The notes: generated by a model not told the origin, from the letters alone. 64,000 nt of DNA from DASRIA01 sp963768885 (GCA_963768885.1 CAVYJN010000010.1:1-64000), one strand, 5' to 3'; shown: positions 53,317-63,200, numbered from the stretch's first letter. Numbers and translations are program-made.

Positions 53317-54621
53317 TTATGCAGATTGCGACCGCTGATATAGCGCGGGCGCTATCGGCGCCGTTTCCTTCCTCGCCTTTCCGGGCCGTGAAAGCGCCGG
53401 TGATGGCGCCGACGGTGCCGACGGCGTGCGGGCGCGCACCTGGTACACGGACATGAAGCCGTTGCGGAAGCCCGCGCGGGCGGTGCGCAGGTAGAGCCGC
53501 CAGACCCGCACCCGCTCCGGCCCGGCGAGTCGCAGCGCGTCGTCGAGCCGGTCCTCCAGCCGCCGGATCCAGTGGGTCAGCGTGGCCGCGTAGTCCCCGG
53601 TCAGCTCCTCGACGTGGTCGGTCACCAACCCGGCGCGCTCGACGGCGAGCTGGATCCGCGACAGGTGCAACGGGGCCGCATCCGGGAAGACGTAGCGCTC
53701 GGAGAACGGCCCGGCCTCGGGATCGCCCACCCGCAGTCGCGCGATGCCGTGATTCAACAGGCGGCCACCGGGACGCAGCATGCGCGCGAGCAGGCGCGCG
53801 TAGTCGTCGATCTGCGCGGCGCCCACGTGCTCGACCATCCCGATGCTGGCGACCGCGTCGAACGGCTCCTCGTCCAGCGTGCGGTAGTCGGCCACCCTGA
53901 TCTCGACCCGGTCGTCGAGGCCTGCGGCGCTCACCCGCTCGCGCGCGAGCGCGGCCTGCGGCTCGGACAGCGTGATCCCCAGCACCCTCACGTCGTAGCG
54001 CGAAGCGGCGTGGATCGCGAGGCTGCCCCAGCCGCACCCGACGTCGAGCATCCGTGCGCCGGGCTCGAGGCCGAGCTTTCCGCAGACGACCTCGAGCTTC
54101 GCCTCCTGGGCTTCCTCGAGGGTCGTCGCCCCGCGCGAGAAGAGGGCGCAGCTGTAGGTCATCGTCGCGTCGAGGAACAGTGCGAAGAACTCGCTTGGGA
54201 GGTCGTAGTGGTGGCGCACGGCGCGCTGGTCGCGCTCGGGGCTGTGGCGGCGCCCCCGGGGGCGGAGCTCCGCGGTGGGGACGGGCGGCGGGCGCTGCAG
54301 GCCGGCGGCGCGCAGGGCGGCGAGCGCGAGCCGCGCTCGCGTCCCCCGGTCGAGCGCCGGCGGCTGCCATCCGTCGAGCACCTCGATCACTTCGTCGAGG
54401 TCGTCCACCTCGATGTCACCCGACACGTACGCGCGGCCGAGGCCGAGCTGTCCCGGTGCCCGCAGCACATGACCGAGCGCGGCGGGTGAGCGCACGTGGA
54501 AGGTGGGCCCGTTGCCCGTGGTCGCGCCCACGCGCGAGCCGTCCCACAGCTCAACCGAGAAGGGACGTGACGGGAGAGCTCTCGCGAGCTCGCTGCGAAA
54601 CGGGCCGGTGCGGGCGAGCAA
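53317..54621 (-). CDS. Cyclopropane-fatty-acyl-phospholipid synthase family protein
   Basis: About 434 residues. The N-terminal ~100 residues form the lipid-facing domain (FSVELWDGSRVGATTGNGPTFHVRSPAALGHVL). The SAM domain follows: HHYDLPSEFFALFLDATMTYSCALF, MLDVGCGWGSLAIHAASRYDVRVLGITLSEPQ, and ASIGMVEHVGAAQIDDYARLLARMLRPGGRLLNHGI. QRAVRHHYD and the EHVG motif are diagnostic. It methylenates or methylates double bonds of membrane acyl chains. The start is probably TTG 54621, 15 bases behind the desaturase stop, so the desaturase would supply the double bond this enzyme modifies. Confidence 0.88.
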   Translation of the reverse strand: MLARTGPFRSELARALPSRPFSVELWDGSRVGATTGNGPTFHVRSPAALGHVLRAPGQLGLGRAYVSGDIEVDDLDEVIEVLDGWQPPALDRGTRARLALAALRAAGLQRPPPVPTAELRPRGRRHSPERDQRAVRHHYDLPSEFFALFLDATMTYSCALFSRGATTLEEAQEAKLEVVCGKLGLEPGARMLDVGCGWGSLAIHAASRYDVRVLGITLSEPQAALARERVSAAGLDDRVEIRVADYRTLDEEPFDAVASIGMVEHVGAAQIDDYARLLARMLRPGGRLLNHGIARLRVGDPEAGPFSERYVFPDAAPLHLSRIQLAVERAGLVTDHVEELTGDYAATLTHWIRRLEDRLDDALRLAGPERVRVWRLYLRTARAGFRNGFMSVYQVRARTPSAPSAPSPALSRPGKARKETAPIAPALYQRSQSA

Positions 54622-54635
54622 CGGGCGAGACGCTA

Positions 54636-55577
54636 CTACGTGGGGTTGCTGATCGCCTTGCGGCTCTGCCGTGCGCGGTCCACCCGCACGACGTCCCACA
54701 CGAGCCCGAGCTTCTCCAGCGCGCGGATCACCGCGGCCGAGAGGTCGACCTCCCACGGGCGCATGCCGTGTGCCGCCGACGTGGGGAACGCGTGGTGGTT
54801 GTTGTGCCACGACTCCCCGAACGAGAAAGGCGACAGCCACATGAGGTTGCGCGACTCGTCGCCGGTCTCGAACCGCTTGCGGCCGAAGTAGTGGCACAGC
54901 GAGTTGATGCTGTAGGTGACGTGGTGGAGCGCCAGCATGCGCACGGCGCCTCCCCACAGAAGCCCCGTCAGCGCCGCGTGCAGCGAGCCGCCGATCGCCC
55001 AGCCCAGCCCGAATGCGGCCACGAGGCCGCCGATCGCCCAGAGGATGAACGTGCGGTCGACGAACCGCACGACCGGGTCGGCGATCAGGTCCGGCGCGTA
55101 GCGGTCGCGTGATCCGCGCTGGTCGTGAACGAACAGCCAGCCGAGGTGGGCGTGGGCGAGCCCGGTGAGGGCGCCGCGCCACCCGCCGCTGTGGCCGACG
55201 TGGGGGCTGTGCGGGTCACCCTCCTGGTCGGAGAAGGCATGGTGCTTGCGATGGTCCGCGACCCAGGAGATCACCGGTCCCTCGATCGCCGCCGACCCGA
55301 GCGCCGCGAGCGTCCCGCGGATCGCAGGGCTCGTGGCGAAGCTGCGGTGCGTGAGGTGGCGGTGGAACCCGACCGTCACGCCGAGCCCCGTGGCCATGTA
55401 CATGATCCCGAAGACGGCGACGTCGCTCCAGCGCAGCAGGTCCGCCCAGACCTGCCAGCACACGACGCCCAGGCACAGGAACGGGACGATCGTCACGATC
55501 CCGGTGATGATCCGGTCGCGGGTCTCGTGGAGGACCGGCTGTACGTCGCCGGCGCTCGGCGCCGGCAGCGTCGTCAC
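54636..55577 (-). CDS. Acyl-CoA / fatty-acid delta-9 desaturase
   Basis: A 313-residue membrane di-iron enzyme. The three histidine boxes are intact: HRHLTH, HRKHHAF and HNNHHAFP, together with the upstream GVTVGFHR and later LCHYFGRK. There are four or five membrane helices. It inserts a double bond into a saturated acyl chain. The GTG start at 55577 overlaps the stop of the 53-residue gene upstream (GTGA), and the cyclopropane synthase follows, making a membrane-fluidity operon. Confidence 0.9.
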   Translation of the reverse strand: MTTLPAPSAGDVQPVLHETRDRIITGIVTIVPFLCLGVVCWQVWADLLRWSDVAVFGIMYMATGLGVTVGFHRHLTHRSFATSPAIRGTLAALGSAAIEGPVISWVADHRKHHAFSDQEGDPHSPHVGHSGGWRGALTGLAHAHLGWLFVHDQRGSRDRYAPDLIADPVVRFVDRTFILWAIGGLVAAFGLGWAIGGSLHAALTGLLWGGAVRMLALHHVTYSINSLCHYFGRKRFETGDESRNLMWLSPFSFGESWHNNHHAFPTSAAHGMRPWEVDLSAAVIRALEKLGLVWDVVRVDRARQSRKAISNPT

Positions 55578-55735
55578 CGGCGGCCGCGCTTCGGCTGGCG
55601 CGGGAGCGGTGGGGCCTCGGCACGCTCCTCGGGGGTCATCTTCCTGATCGTCAGATCGCCGCGCTCGACCTGCTCGCGGATCTGCTCGAGCTTCTCCTGG
55701 CGCTTCTCCTCAGCGCGTTCCTTCTGTGTCTTCAC
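55574..55735 (-). CDS. Small charged 53-residue protein coupled to the desaturase
   Basis: GTG 55735 to TGA 55574. Half of its residues are Lys, Arg, Glu or Asp: KTQKERAEEKRQEKLEQIRE forms a continuous amphipathic helix, then RGDLTIRKMTPEERAEAPPL and a basic end. AGGAAAGG lies 8 bases before the start, and the stop overlaps the desaturase start (GTGA), so it is very probably translated. No membrane helix. It could be a small regulatory partner of the desaturase or serve mainly to couple translation. I know no named family. Confidence 0.6.
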   Translation of the reverse strand: MKTQKERAEEKRQEKLEQIREQVERGDLTIRKMTPEERAEAPPLPRQPKRGRR

Positions 55736-55863
55736 TGGACCGACCTTTCCTCTACCGCGAGGCGGGGGGTATTTGTGATCGCGGAAGAAGAAAACGAGTC
55801 ACTTCGCGACCGACTGACATCTATCAGGTTAAAGCACGCCCAGGCGATTCCGGGCCGCCGGCG

Positions 55864-56067
55864 CTACAGGCGGGGCGTGCCGGAGTGGTCGAAGTGACGA
55901 ACCACGAAGTGGAACGCCGCCACGGATGCGAGCCCTGCGAGCACACCGACGACCACCAGCGCCGCCGTGGAATGCCCACCCAGAGCGATCCACGCACCTA
56001 CGACCAGCAACCAGACCGCGACGACGATCAGGCTGACGTCGCTTCCTATTTCGCTCGATGACCGCAT
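55864..56067 (-). CDS. Small two-helix membrane protein
   Basis: 67 residues. Helix one is SLIVVAVWLLVVGAWIAL and helix two is AALVVVGVLAGLASVAAFHFVV, joined by a GGHST turn; the end is HFDHSGTPRL. Function is unknown. The ATG at 56067 is chosen because AAAGGAGG lies 7 bases upstream, inside the CGACCAAAGGAGGC box shared with the genes at 15757 and 18274. The 128 bases after it (55736-55863) hold no gene; they must contain the promoter of the lipid operon and include a short CTGA...TCAG dyad. Confidence 0.6.
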   Translation of the reverse strand: MRSSSEIGSDVSLIVVAVWLLVVGAWIALGGHSTAALVVVGVLAGLASVAAFHFVVRHFDHSGTPRL

Positions 56068-56232
56068 GGCGTGCCTCCTTTGGTCGCCTGCTTCGTGCCC
56101 GGGATGCTGCCAGCGGCACGACGCGAGTTCATCGGTGAGTCTGCGCGGTCCGCGTACGGACAACTACGCAAAGCCGGTGCGTGGCAACAACGGATTCGCC
56201 GCACGCTTGGCGGTCCTAGCTTGGATTTCGCC

Positions 56233-57391
56233 ATGATCCTCGAGAGACGACGCGACATCGGAAAGCTGCGCGTGGTGATCGCGGGAGGGAGCGTGGCCGC
56301 GCTCGAGGCGATGCTCGCCCTGCGCTACATGGCCGGCGGCCTCCTGTCGGTGACCCTTGTCTGCCCGCGCTCCTACTTCGAGTACCGGCCGCTGGCCGTG
56401 ACGGAGCCGTTCGATGGAACGGTGCCCAGGTACGACCTCGGCGAGCTGGCGGGGGCCAGCGGAGCGACGCCACACGCGCGACGCGGTGGCCTCGGTCGAC
56501 ACCGAGGCGCGCGCCGTCTCCCTGAGCGCCGGCGGAAAGCTCGAGTACGACTTCCTGCTGATGGCGGTCGGCGCGCGCGCGGTCGCCGCCGTGCCGGGCG
56601 CGACGCCCTTCTGGGCCGGCACCGGCCTCCAGGAGTACCGCGCGCTGGTGCAGGAGATGGAGGCCGGGACCGTCGCCGACGCGGTCGTGGCCGTGCCACG
56701 CGGCGTGACCTGGCCCTTGCCCGCCTACGAGCTGGCGCTTCAGACCGCGCACGCGCTCGGTGCCGCGCGGGCGCGCGGCCGGGTCGTGCTGACCACCCCG
56801 GAGCGCGCGCCGCTCGAGGCGTTCGGCCGCCGCATCGCCGCGCGGGTCGGCGAGCTGCTGCGCGAGCGCGGAGTCGAGCTCGTGACCGAGGCCACGCCGG
56901 AGTCGTTCGCGGAGGGGCGTCTGCATCTCACGGACGGCTCGCTGCCCGCCGATCGGGTGGTGGCGCTTCCGCGCCTGTTCGGCCCCGCGATCCCGGGCCT
57001 GCCCCGCGATCCTGAGGGCTTCCTCCCGACGGACGCCAGTGGCCGCCTCGAGGGTGTCGAGCACGTGTACGGCGCCGGCGACGGGACCGCCTCCCGGCTG
57101 AAGCAGGGCGGGATGGCGGCCCATCAGGCGGACGCGGCCGCGCAGGCGATCGCGCTGGCCGCGGGCGCGCCGGTCGATCCCACGCCGCTGCGCCCGGTGC
57201 TGCGCGCCGTGCTGCTCACCGGCGGTGGCAAACCCCTCTACCTGCGACGCCGGCTTGCGGACCCCACGGATCTCGACGGCGACCGCGCAGCGATCGCGGA
57301 GCACCCGTTCTGGTGGCCGTCGGACAAGATCGCGGGCCGCTATCTGGCCCCCTTCCTGTCCAGGGCCGAGCCGCTCGCCGCCTCGGGCTAG
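56233..57391 (+). CDS. FAD/NAD(P)-dependent oxidoreductase, NDH-2/SQR-like (one frameshift)
   Basis: About 385 residues. The FAD loop is LRVVIAGGSVAALEAMLAL at the N-terminus, slightly off the GxGxxG norm. YDFLLMAVGAR is the middle signature. GVEHVYGAGDGTASRLKQGGMAAHQAD is the C-terminal FAD/quinone-side motif of type-II NADH dehydrogenases, sulfide-quinone and similar reductases. One extra G in a run of five near 56448 breaks the frame (LAG/PAERRHTRD). The end shares CTAG with narI. A role in feeding electrons to the quinone pool for nitrate reduction is possible but only positional. Confidence 0.75.
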
Positions 57392-58113
57392 CGCCCTCCC
57401 CGCATGGACGTGAGCGCCCCTGCCGGGCGGCGGCGTCCGGCGCGGCCGCGGTAGAGCACCGGGCTGCGCCGGAACCAGTCCACGGGAATGCTCCAGGCGT
57501 GGACCAGGCGGCTGAACGGCCAGACCGCGTAGAGCACCCACATCGCGGTCACGTGCAGCTGGAAGATGAAGGGCACGCCCGTCATCAGCTCCGGCTGCGG
57601 GTCGAGCACGAACAGGCTGCGGAACCACGGCGCGACCGACTCGCGGTAGAGCACCTCGTCGCCGATCGTGCCCCAGAGCGTCGCCACCATGCCGGTCACG
57701 ATCCCGAGCGCCAGCATCCCGAACACGACCAGGTCCATGCGCGTGGTCGTGGCGCGCACGCGCGGGTAGCGCGCCCGCCGCCACCCGAGGATCAGGAAGC
57801 CCACCGTCGCCGCGGCGCCCGCGGCCAGCCCGGCGGTCGCGGCGACGAAGTGGTAGAGGCCCTCGCTCACTCCCACCGCGTCGGTCCACGCGTGCGGGAC
57901 GAGGATGCCGACCACGTGGCCGCCGATCGCTCCGAGCGCGCCGAAATGGAAGATCGTGCTGCCGTACCGCAGCACGCGGCTCTCGAGCAGCTGCGTGGAG
58001 CGCGCTCCCCAGTTGTACTGGTCGTAGCGGTAGCGCCACGCGTGCGCGACCAGGAAGGTCGCGATCGCCGCGTACGGGAGCACCGCGAACAGGACGATGT
58101 CCCAGCGGCTCAC
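57388..58113 (-). CDS. narI: Respiratory nitrate reductase gamma subunit (cytochrome b)
   Basis: A 241-residue membrane cytochrome that takes electrons from quinol and passes them to NarH. There are five helices, with His residues at the expected places: YGSTIFHFGALGAIGGHVVGIL in helix two and FQLHVTAMWVLYAVWPFSRLVHAWS in helix five bind the two b hemes. The C-terminal RSPVLYRGR is conserved. The GTG start overlaps the narJ stop by 4 bases (GTGA). Confidence 0.92.
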   Translation of the reverse strand: MSRWDIVLFAVLPYAAIATFLVAHAWRYRYDQYNWGARSTQLLESRVLRYGSTIFHFGALGAIGGHVVGILVPHAWTDAVGVSEGLYHFVAATAGLAAGAAATVGFLILGWRRARYPRVRATTTRMDLVVFGMLALGIVTGMVATLWGTIGDEVLYRESVAPWFRSLFVLDPQPELMTGVPFIFQLHVTAMWVLYAVWPFSRLVHAWSIPVDWFRRSPVLYRGRAGRRRPAGALTSMRGGR

Positions 58114-58715
58114 GCGGGCATCACCTCCGGAGGCGCAAAGGGCTCGAGGCCGACCTCCTCGTGGGGCGGTCCCTCGGCCGCCAACCGCTGCACGCGCGCA
58201 CGCTGGAAGCTGGTCAGCCCCGGCAGCGCCGCGCACGTCGCGTCGAGCAGCAGGCCCCAGGGGCTCTCGGCCGCGTGCAGGCTCGCGCGCACCAGCTCGA
58301 GCGCCTCGCGGTTGCGCGCCAGCACCGCGAGCCCGGCGTCGGGCGCGAGCGACGCGAACTCGAGCATCACCGGCAGGTAGTCGGGCAGCTCGCCGTCGAG
58401 CAGCTCCATGCCGGCGGCCGCGTAGCGCTGCTTGAGGTTCAGGAGCGCCATGCCGCGCTGGCGGCGATCGCCGAGCACGTGGTAGGTGAGGTGCAGGCTC
58501 GAGCGCTTGGTGAAGTCGAAGGTCTCCACGTAGCGCGCCTCGAGCTCGGCAGGCGCGGTCGCGCAGTACCAGTCGAGGAAGCGGCGGATCTCCCTGGTGC
58601 CGCGGCCCGCGGCCAGCTCGGCGGCCGCCTCGCGCAGCTCCGCGCGCGCCGACAGCAGGTCCGGCTGCGGGTACTGGAGCAGCAGCGAGAGCAGCTTCAG
58701 CGCCTCGGCGTTCAC
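58110..58715 (-). CDS. narJ: Nitrate reductase molybdenum cofactor assembly chaperone
   Basis: A 201-residue all-helical chaperone of the TorD/NarJ family that helps load the molybdenum cofactor and Fe-S clusters into NarG. LLSLLLQYPQPDLLSARAELREA starts it. The motif YVETFDFTKRSSLHLTYHVLGDRRQRGMALL is the strongest NarJ signature, followed by ELPDYLPVMLEFAS. Both ends overlap neighbours by 4 bases (GTGA with narH and narI). Confidence 0.92.
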   Translation of the reverse strand: MNAEALKLLSLLLQYPQPDLLSARAELREAAAELAAGRGTREIRRFLDWYCATAPAELEARYVETFDFTKRSSLHLTYHVLGDRRQRGMALLNLKQRYAAAGMELLDGELPDYLPVMLEFASLAPDAGLAVLARNREALELVRASLHAAESPWGLLLDATCAALPGLTSFQRARVQRLAAEGPPHEEVGLEPFAPPEVMPA

Positions 58716-60286
58716 GAGCCCCCGCCGCCTCCGTTTCCCTTGTGCCGGACAAGCGCGTCGCGCAGGTCGAAGTCCGCGTCGCCGCCGTTCGCCGCCGCAT
58801 CGTCCGCTCCGCCGACCGCGCACGGCCCGGGGCCGCCCGCGAAGTCGAGGCCGCAGCTGCCCTGCGCAAGCAGCGGGTCGCCCGCGACCTCGGGATGGGC
58901 CTTCGGGATCACGTAGCGGTCGTCGTAGTCGGCGATCGCGAGCTGGCGGTACATCGCCTCGAGCTCGGCCTCGTCCATTCCGACCGCGGCGAGGATCCGC
59001 TGGTCGCCGCTGCCGTGCACGTTGCGCGCGCGCATGTACGTGCGCATCGCCGCGAGCCGCCGCAGCGCGTGGCGCACCGGCTCGGGGTCTCCGGCCGACA
59101 GGAAGTTGGCGAGGTACTCGAGCGGGATGCGCAGCTCCTCGATCGCGCCGAACACGCGGTCGGGGTCGGCGCCCTCCTCCGCGCCGTCCTCGACCAGGCT
59201 CATGACCGGCGAGAGCGGCGGCACGTACCAGACCATCGGCAGCGTGCGGTACTCGGGGTGCAGCGGCAGCGCCACGCGCCAGCGCGCGGCGAGCGCGTAC
59301 ACGGGGGAGCGCCCCGCGGCCTCGATCCAGTCCGCGGGGATGCCGTCGCGCGCGGCCTGCGCGCGCACGTCCGGGTCGTCGGGGTCCAGGAAGATGCCGA
59401 GCTGCGCGTCGAGCAGGTCCTTCTCGTCGGGCGCCGAGGCCGCCTCCTCGACGCGGTCGGCGTCGTAGAGCACGACACCGAGGTGACGGATGCGCCCGAC
59501 GCACGTCTCCGAGCAGACGGTGGGCAGGCCCGCCTCGATCCGCGGGTAGCAGAGCGTGCACTTCTCGGCCTTGCCCGTGTGCCAGTTGAAGTAGACCTTC
59601 TTGTACGGGCAGCCCGAGACGCAGAAGCGCCACGAGCGGCACGCCTCCTGGTCGACCAGCACGATCCCGTCCTCCTCGCGCTTGTACATCGCGCCCGACG
59701 GGCACGAGGCGACGCACGACGGGTTGATGCAGTGCTCGCAGATCCGCGGCAGGTACATCATGAAGGCCTGCTCGTACTCGAGCCGCACCTGCTCCTCGAC
59801 CGCGCCGCGGCGGTTGGGGTCGTTGGCGGCGTTGACCATCGAGCCCGCGAGGTCGTCGTCCCAGTTCGGCCCCCACTGGAGGTCGAGCGGCGCGCCCGTC
59901 ACCTGCGAGTGGGGCTGGGCCACCGGCTGGTGCTCGGACGGGCCGGAGGAGATCAGCGTGCCGTAGTCGTAGGTCCAGGGCTCGTAGTAGTCGTCGAGCT
60001 CGGGCAGGTCGGGGTTGTGGAAGATGTTGAGCGCCTTGCGCAGCTTGCCGCCCGCGCGCAGCTTCAGCTTGCCCTTGCGGTCGAGCTTCCAGCCTCCGCG
60101 CAGGCGCTCGTTGTCCTCCCAGTCGCGCGGGTAGCCGCGGCCGGGCCGCGTCTCGACGTTGTTGAACCACATGTACTCGGCGCCCGGCCGGTTGGTCCAC
60201 ACGTTCTTGCAGGTGACGCTGCACGTGTGGCAGCCGATGCACTTGTCGAGGTTCATGACCATGCCGACCTGCGCCTTGACGTGCAT
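58712..60286 (-). CDS. narH: Respiratory nitrate reductase beta subunit (Fe-S)
   Basis: A 524-residue electron-transfer subunit. Cluster-binding cysteines: DKCIGCHTCSVTCKNVW near residue 16, then CEHCINPSCVASCPSGAMY, then CRSWRFCVSGCPYKKVYFNW (the CxxW variant that holds the 3Fe-4S cluster), and KCTLCYPRIEAGLPTVCSETC. It carries four clusters between NarI and NarG. The last ~55 residues are a Gly/Ala/Cys tail (SCGLDFAGGPGPCAVGG) longer than usual. Its ATG overlaps the narG stop by one base (TGATG). Confidence 0.94.
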   Translation of the reverse strand: MHVKAQVGMVMNLDKCIGCHTCSVTCKNVWTNRPGAEYMWFNNVETRPGRGYPRDWEDNERLRGGWKLDRKGKLKLRAGGKLRKALNIFHNPDLPELDDYYEPWTYDYGTLISSGPSEHQPVAQPHSQVTGAPLDLQWGPNWDDDLAGSMVNAANDPNRRGAVEEQVRLEYEQAFMMYLPRICEHCINPSCVASCPSGAMYKREEDGIVLVDQEACRSWRFCVSGCPYKKVYFNWHTGKAEKCTLCYPRIEAGLPTVCSETCVGRIRHLGVVLYDADRVEEAASAPDEKDLLDAQLGIFLDPDDPDVRAQAARDGIPADWIEAAGRSPVYALAARWRVALPLHPEYRTLPMVWYVPPLSPVMSLVEDGAEEGADPDRVFGAIEELRIPLEYLANFLSAGDPEPVRHALRRLAAMRTYMRARNVHGSGDQRILAAVGMDEAELEAMYRQLAIADYDDRYVIPKAHPEVAGDPLLAQGSCGLDFAGGPGPCAVGGADDAAANGGDADFDLRDALVRHKGNGGGGGS

Positions 60287-63200
60287 CAGTACGCCACCTC
60301 CGTGCGCCGCTTGCGGATGATGATCAGCTGGTCGCGCTGCGTGCCGCAGGGCCCGTAGTAGTTGAACGCCCACGAGAGCTGCGCGTACCCGCCGATCAGG
60401 TGGGACGGCTTCATCGTGATGCGCGTGAGCGAGTTGTCGGTGCCGCCGCGCGCGCCCGAGATCTCCGACAGCGGGACGTTCACGTGCCGGTCCTGGGAGT
60501 GGTACATCATCGCCACTCCCGCGGGCACGCGGTGCGACACCGCGGCCCGGCAGGCGACGACGCCGTGGCGGTTGTAGACCTCGAGCCAGTCGTTGTCGGC
60601 GACGCCGATCCGATCGGCGTCTTCGACGCTCACCCACATCACCGGGCCGCCCCGGAACAGCGTCAGCATGTGCAGGTTGTCCTGGAACTCGGAGTGGATC
60701 GACCACTTCGAGTGCGGCGTCAGGTAACGCACGGTCACCTCGAGCCCGTCGCCGGCGGCGGGCTCGCCGCCCAGCCCCACGAGCTGGCCCGTGTCGACGG
60801 GCGGGCGGTAGGCGGGCAGGCCCTCGCCCAGCTCGAGGATCCACTCGTGGTCGAGGTAGAGCTGCTGGCGCCCGGTGAGCGTGCGCCACGGGATCAGGTG
60901 CTCGACGTTGGCCGTGAACGGCGAGTAGCGCCGCTCGCGCGACTCCAGGCCGGACCACTCGGCCGAGGCGATCACCTTGCGCGGCTGCACGGTGATCTCC
61001 TTCAGGGTCATGCGCTCGTCCTCGCGCTCGGCGGAGATGCCCGCGAGCGGCCGCCCGGTGCGGCCCTCGAGCGCGCGGAAGCTCTCGACCGCGAGCCGCC
61101 CGTTGGTCGTGCCCGAGAGCTGCAGGATCGCCTCGCACACGTCGACGTCGCGCCGCAGCGACGGGCGCCCCGCGCCCGGTCCCGCGCGGACCGTGCCGTT
61201 GCGCCGGCGCAGCTCGTCGACCTCCGGGCCCGGCTTCCAGGCGACGCCCTTCGCGCCGATCCCCAGCTCCTCCACGAGCGGCCCGAGCGAGGTCATCTTG
61301 TCGTGGACCGCGCCGTAGTCGCGCTCGACCGGGATCAGCTTCGGCATCGTGCGGCCCGGCACCGGCTCGCACTCGCCGGCGCGCCAGTCGCGCACCGCGC
61401 CGCCGGGCTGGGCGAGCTCGTCCGGCGTGTCGTGCATGAGCGGCGCCGCGACCACGTCCGTGCGCGTGCCGAGGTGCTTCGCGGCCATCCGCGAGAACGC
61501 CTGCGCGATCGCGTTGAAGGCGTCCCAGTCGGTCCGCGCCTCCCACGGGGGCGGGATCGCCGCGTTGAAGGGGTGCACGAACGGGTGCAGGTCGGTGCTC
61601 GAGATGTCGTGCTTCTCGTACCAGGTGGCGGCGGGCAGCACCACGTCCGAGTAGAGGCACGAGCCGTTCATGCGGAAGTCGATCGTCGTGAAGAGGTCCA
61701 TCTTCCCGACCGGTGCCTCCTCGTGCCAATCCACCTCGTGCGGGCGCTGCTCGGGCGTGGACTCCGCCGAGCGCACGGCGGCGTCCTCGACGCCGAGGAT
61801 GTGCCGCAGGAAGTACTCGTGGCCCTTGCTCGACGAGCCGAGCAGGTTCGCGCGCCACAGGGTCAGCACGCGCGGGTGGTTGTCGGGGCCGTCGGGGTCC
61901 TCGCAGGCGAAGCGCAGGCGCCCCTCGCGCAATTCGCGCACGATGTAGTCGGCGGGCTCCATGCCCTCCGCGCGCGCGGCGTCCGCGAGCTCGAGCGGGT
62001 TGCGGTCGAAGGTCGGGTAGGCGGGCAGCCAGCCGAGCCGCGCCGCGAGCGCGTGGCAGTCGGCGAGGTGCATGCCGGCGAGGCGGCCCCCGGGGCCGAC
62101 CGGCGAGGTGAACTCCCCGGCGCCGTAGGTCTCGTGGCGCCACTGGTCGGAGAACAGGTACCAGAAGGGGGTCGCGGGCTGCTGGCGCGGCGGGCGCTGC
62201 CAGTCGAGCGCGAACGCGACCGTCGACCAGCCCGTGATCGGGCGCACCTTCTCCTGCCCGACGTAGTGCGCCCACCCGCCGCCGTTCACGCCCTGGCACC
62301 CGCACAGCAGCACCAGCGAGAGCATCGCGCGATAGGTCTGGTCGGAGTGGAACCAGTGGTTGGTGCCCGCGCCCATCACGATCATCGAGCGGCCCTCGGT
62401 GAGCTCGGCGTTGCGCGCGAACTCGCGCGCGATGCGCGTCACGCGGGCCGCGTCCACGCCGGTGATCGCCTCCTGCCAGGCCGGGGTGTACGGCGCGGCC
62501 GGGTCGTCGTAGCCCGCGGGCCAGCTGCCGGGCAGCCCCTCGCGCTGCACTCCGTACTGGGCGAGCGCGAGGTCGAACACGGTCGTCACGAGCTGACCGC
62601 CGACGCGGCGCGCGGGAACGCCGCGGAGCATCGTCGTCCCGCCCTCGGTCTCGCCTCCGTCGAAGCGCGGCAGCGCCACCTCGACCAGCTCCTCGTGGCG
62701 GCCGAGCAGGCTGAGCGCGGGGGCGATGTCGCCCAGCTCGAGGTTCCAGCGGCCGGTGCCCTGCTCGCCCCAGCGGTCGCCGATCGAGCCGTTGGGCACC
62801 GCCGGGGCGTCCGCCGCCTCGTCCCACACGACCGTCTTCCACTCCGCGTGCTCGGAGGTGTCGCCGAGGTCGGCGGCGTGCAGGAAGCGGTCGCCCGCGT
62901 GCGTGCCGTCCGGCCGCGCGCGCAGCGTCACGAGGAAGGGCAGGTCCGTGAAGCGGCGCGCGTAGTCCTGGAAGTAGGGGACCTGGCGGTCGACGAAGAA
63001 CTCGCGCAGGATCACGTGGCCCATCGCCATCGCGAGCGCGCCGTCGGTGCCCGCCTTCGCGGGCAGCCAGTGGTCGGCGAACTTCGTGTGCCCCGCGAAG
63101 TCGGGCGACACGACGACGACCTTCTGCCCCTTGTAGCGCGCCTCCGCCATGAAGTGCGCGTCGGGAGTGCGCGTCTGGGGGATGTTCGACCCCCACAGCA

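Noticed and set aside
53257..53350. AT-rich patch after the cyclopropane synthase gene as a mobile-element or att-site scar
   Set aside because: No target duplication, transposase fragment or tRNA end is seen. A consensus promoter with A-tract explains the composition.
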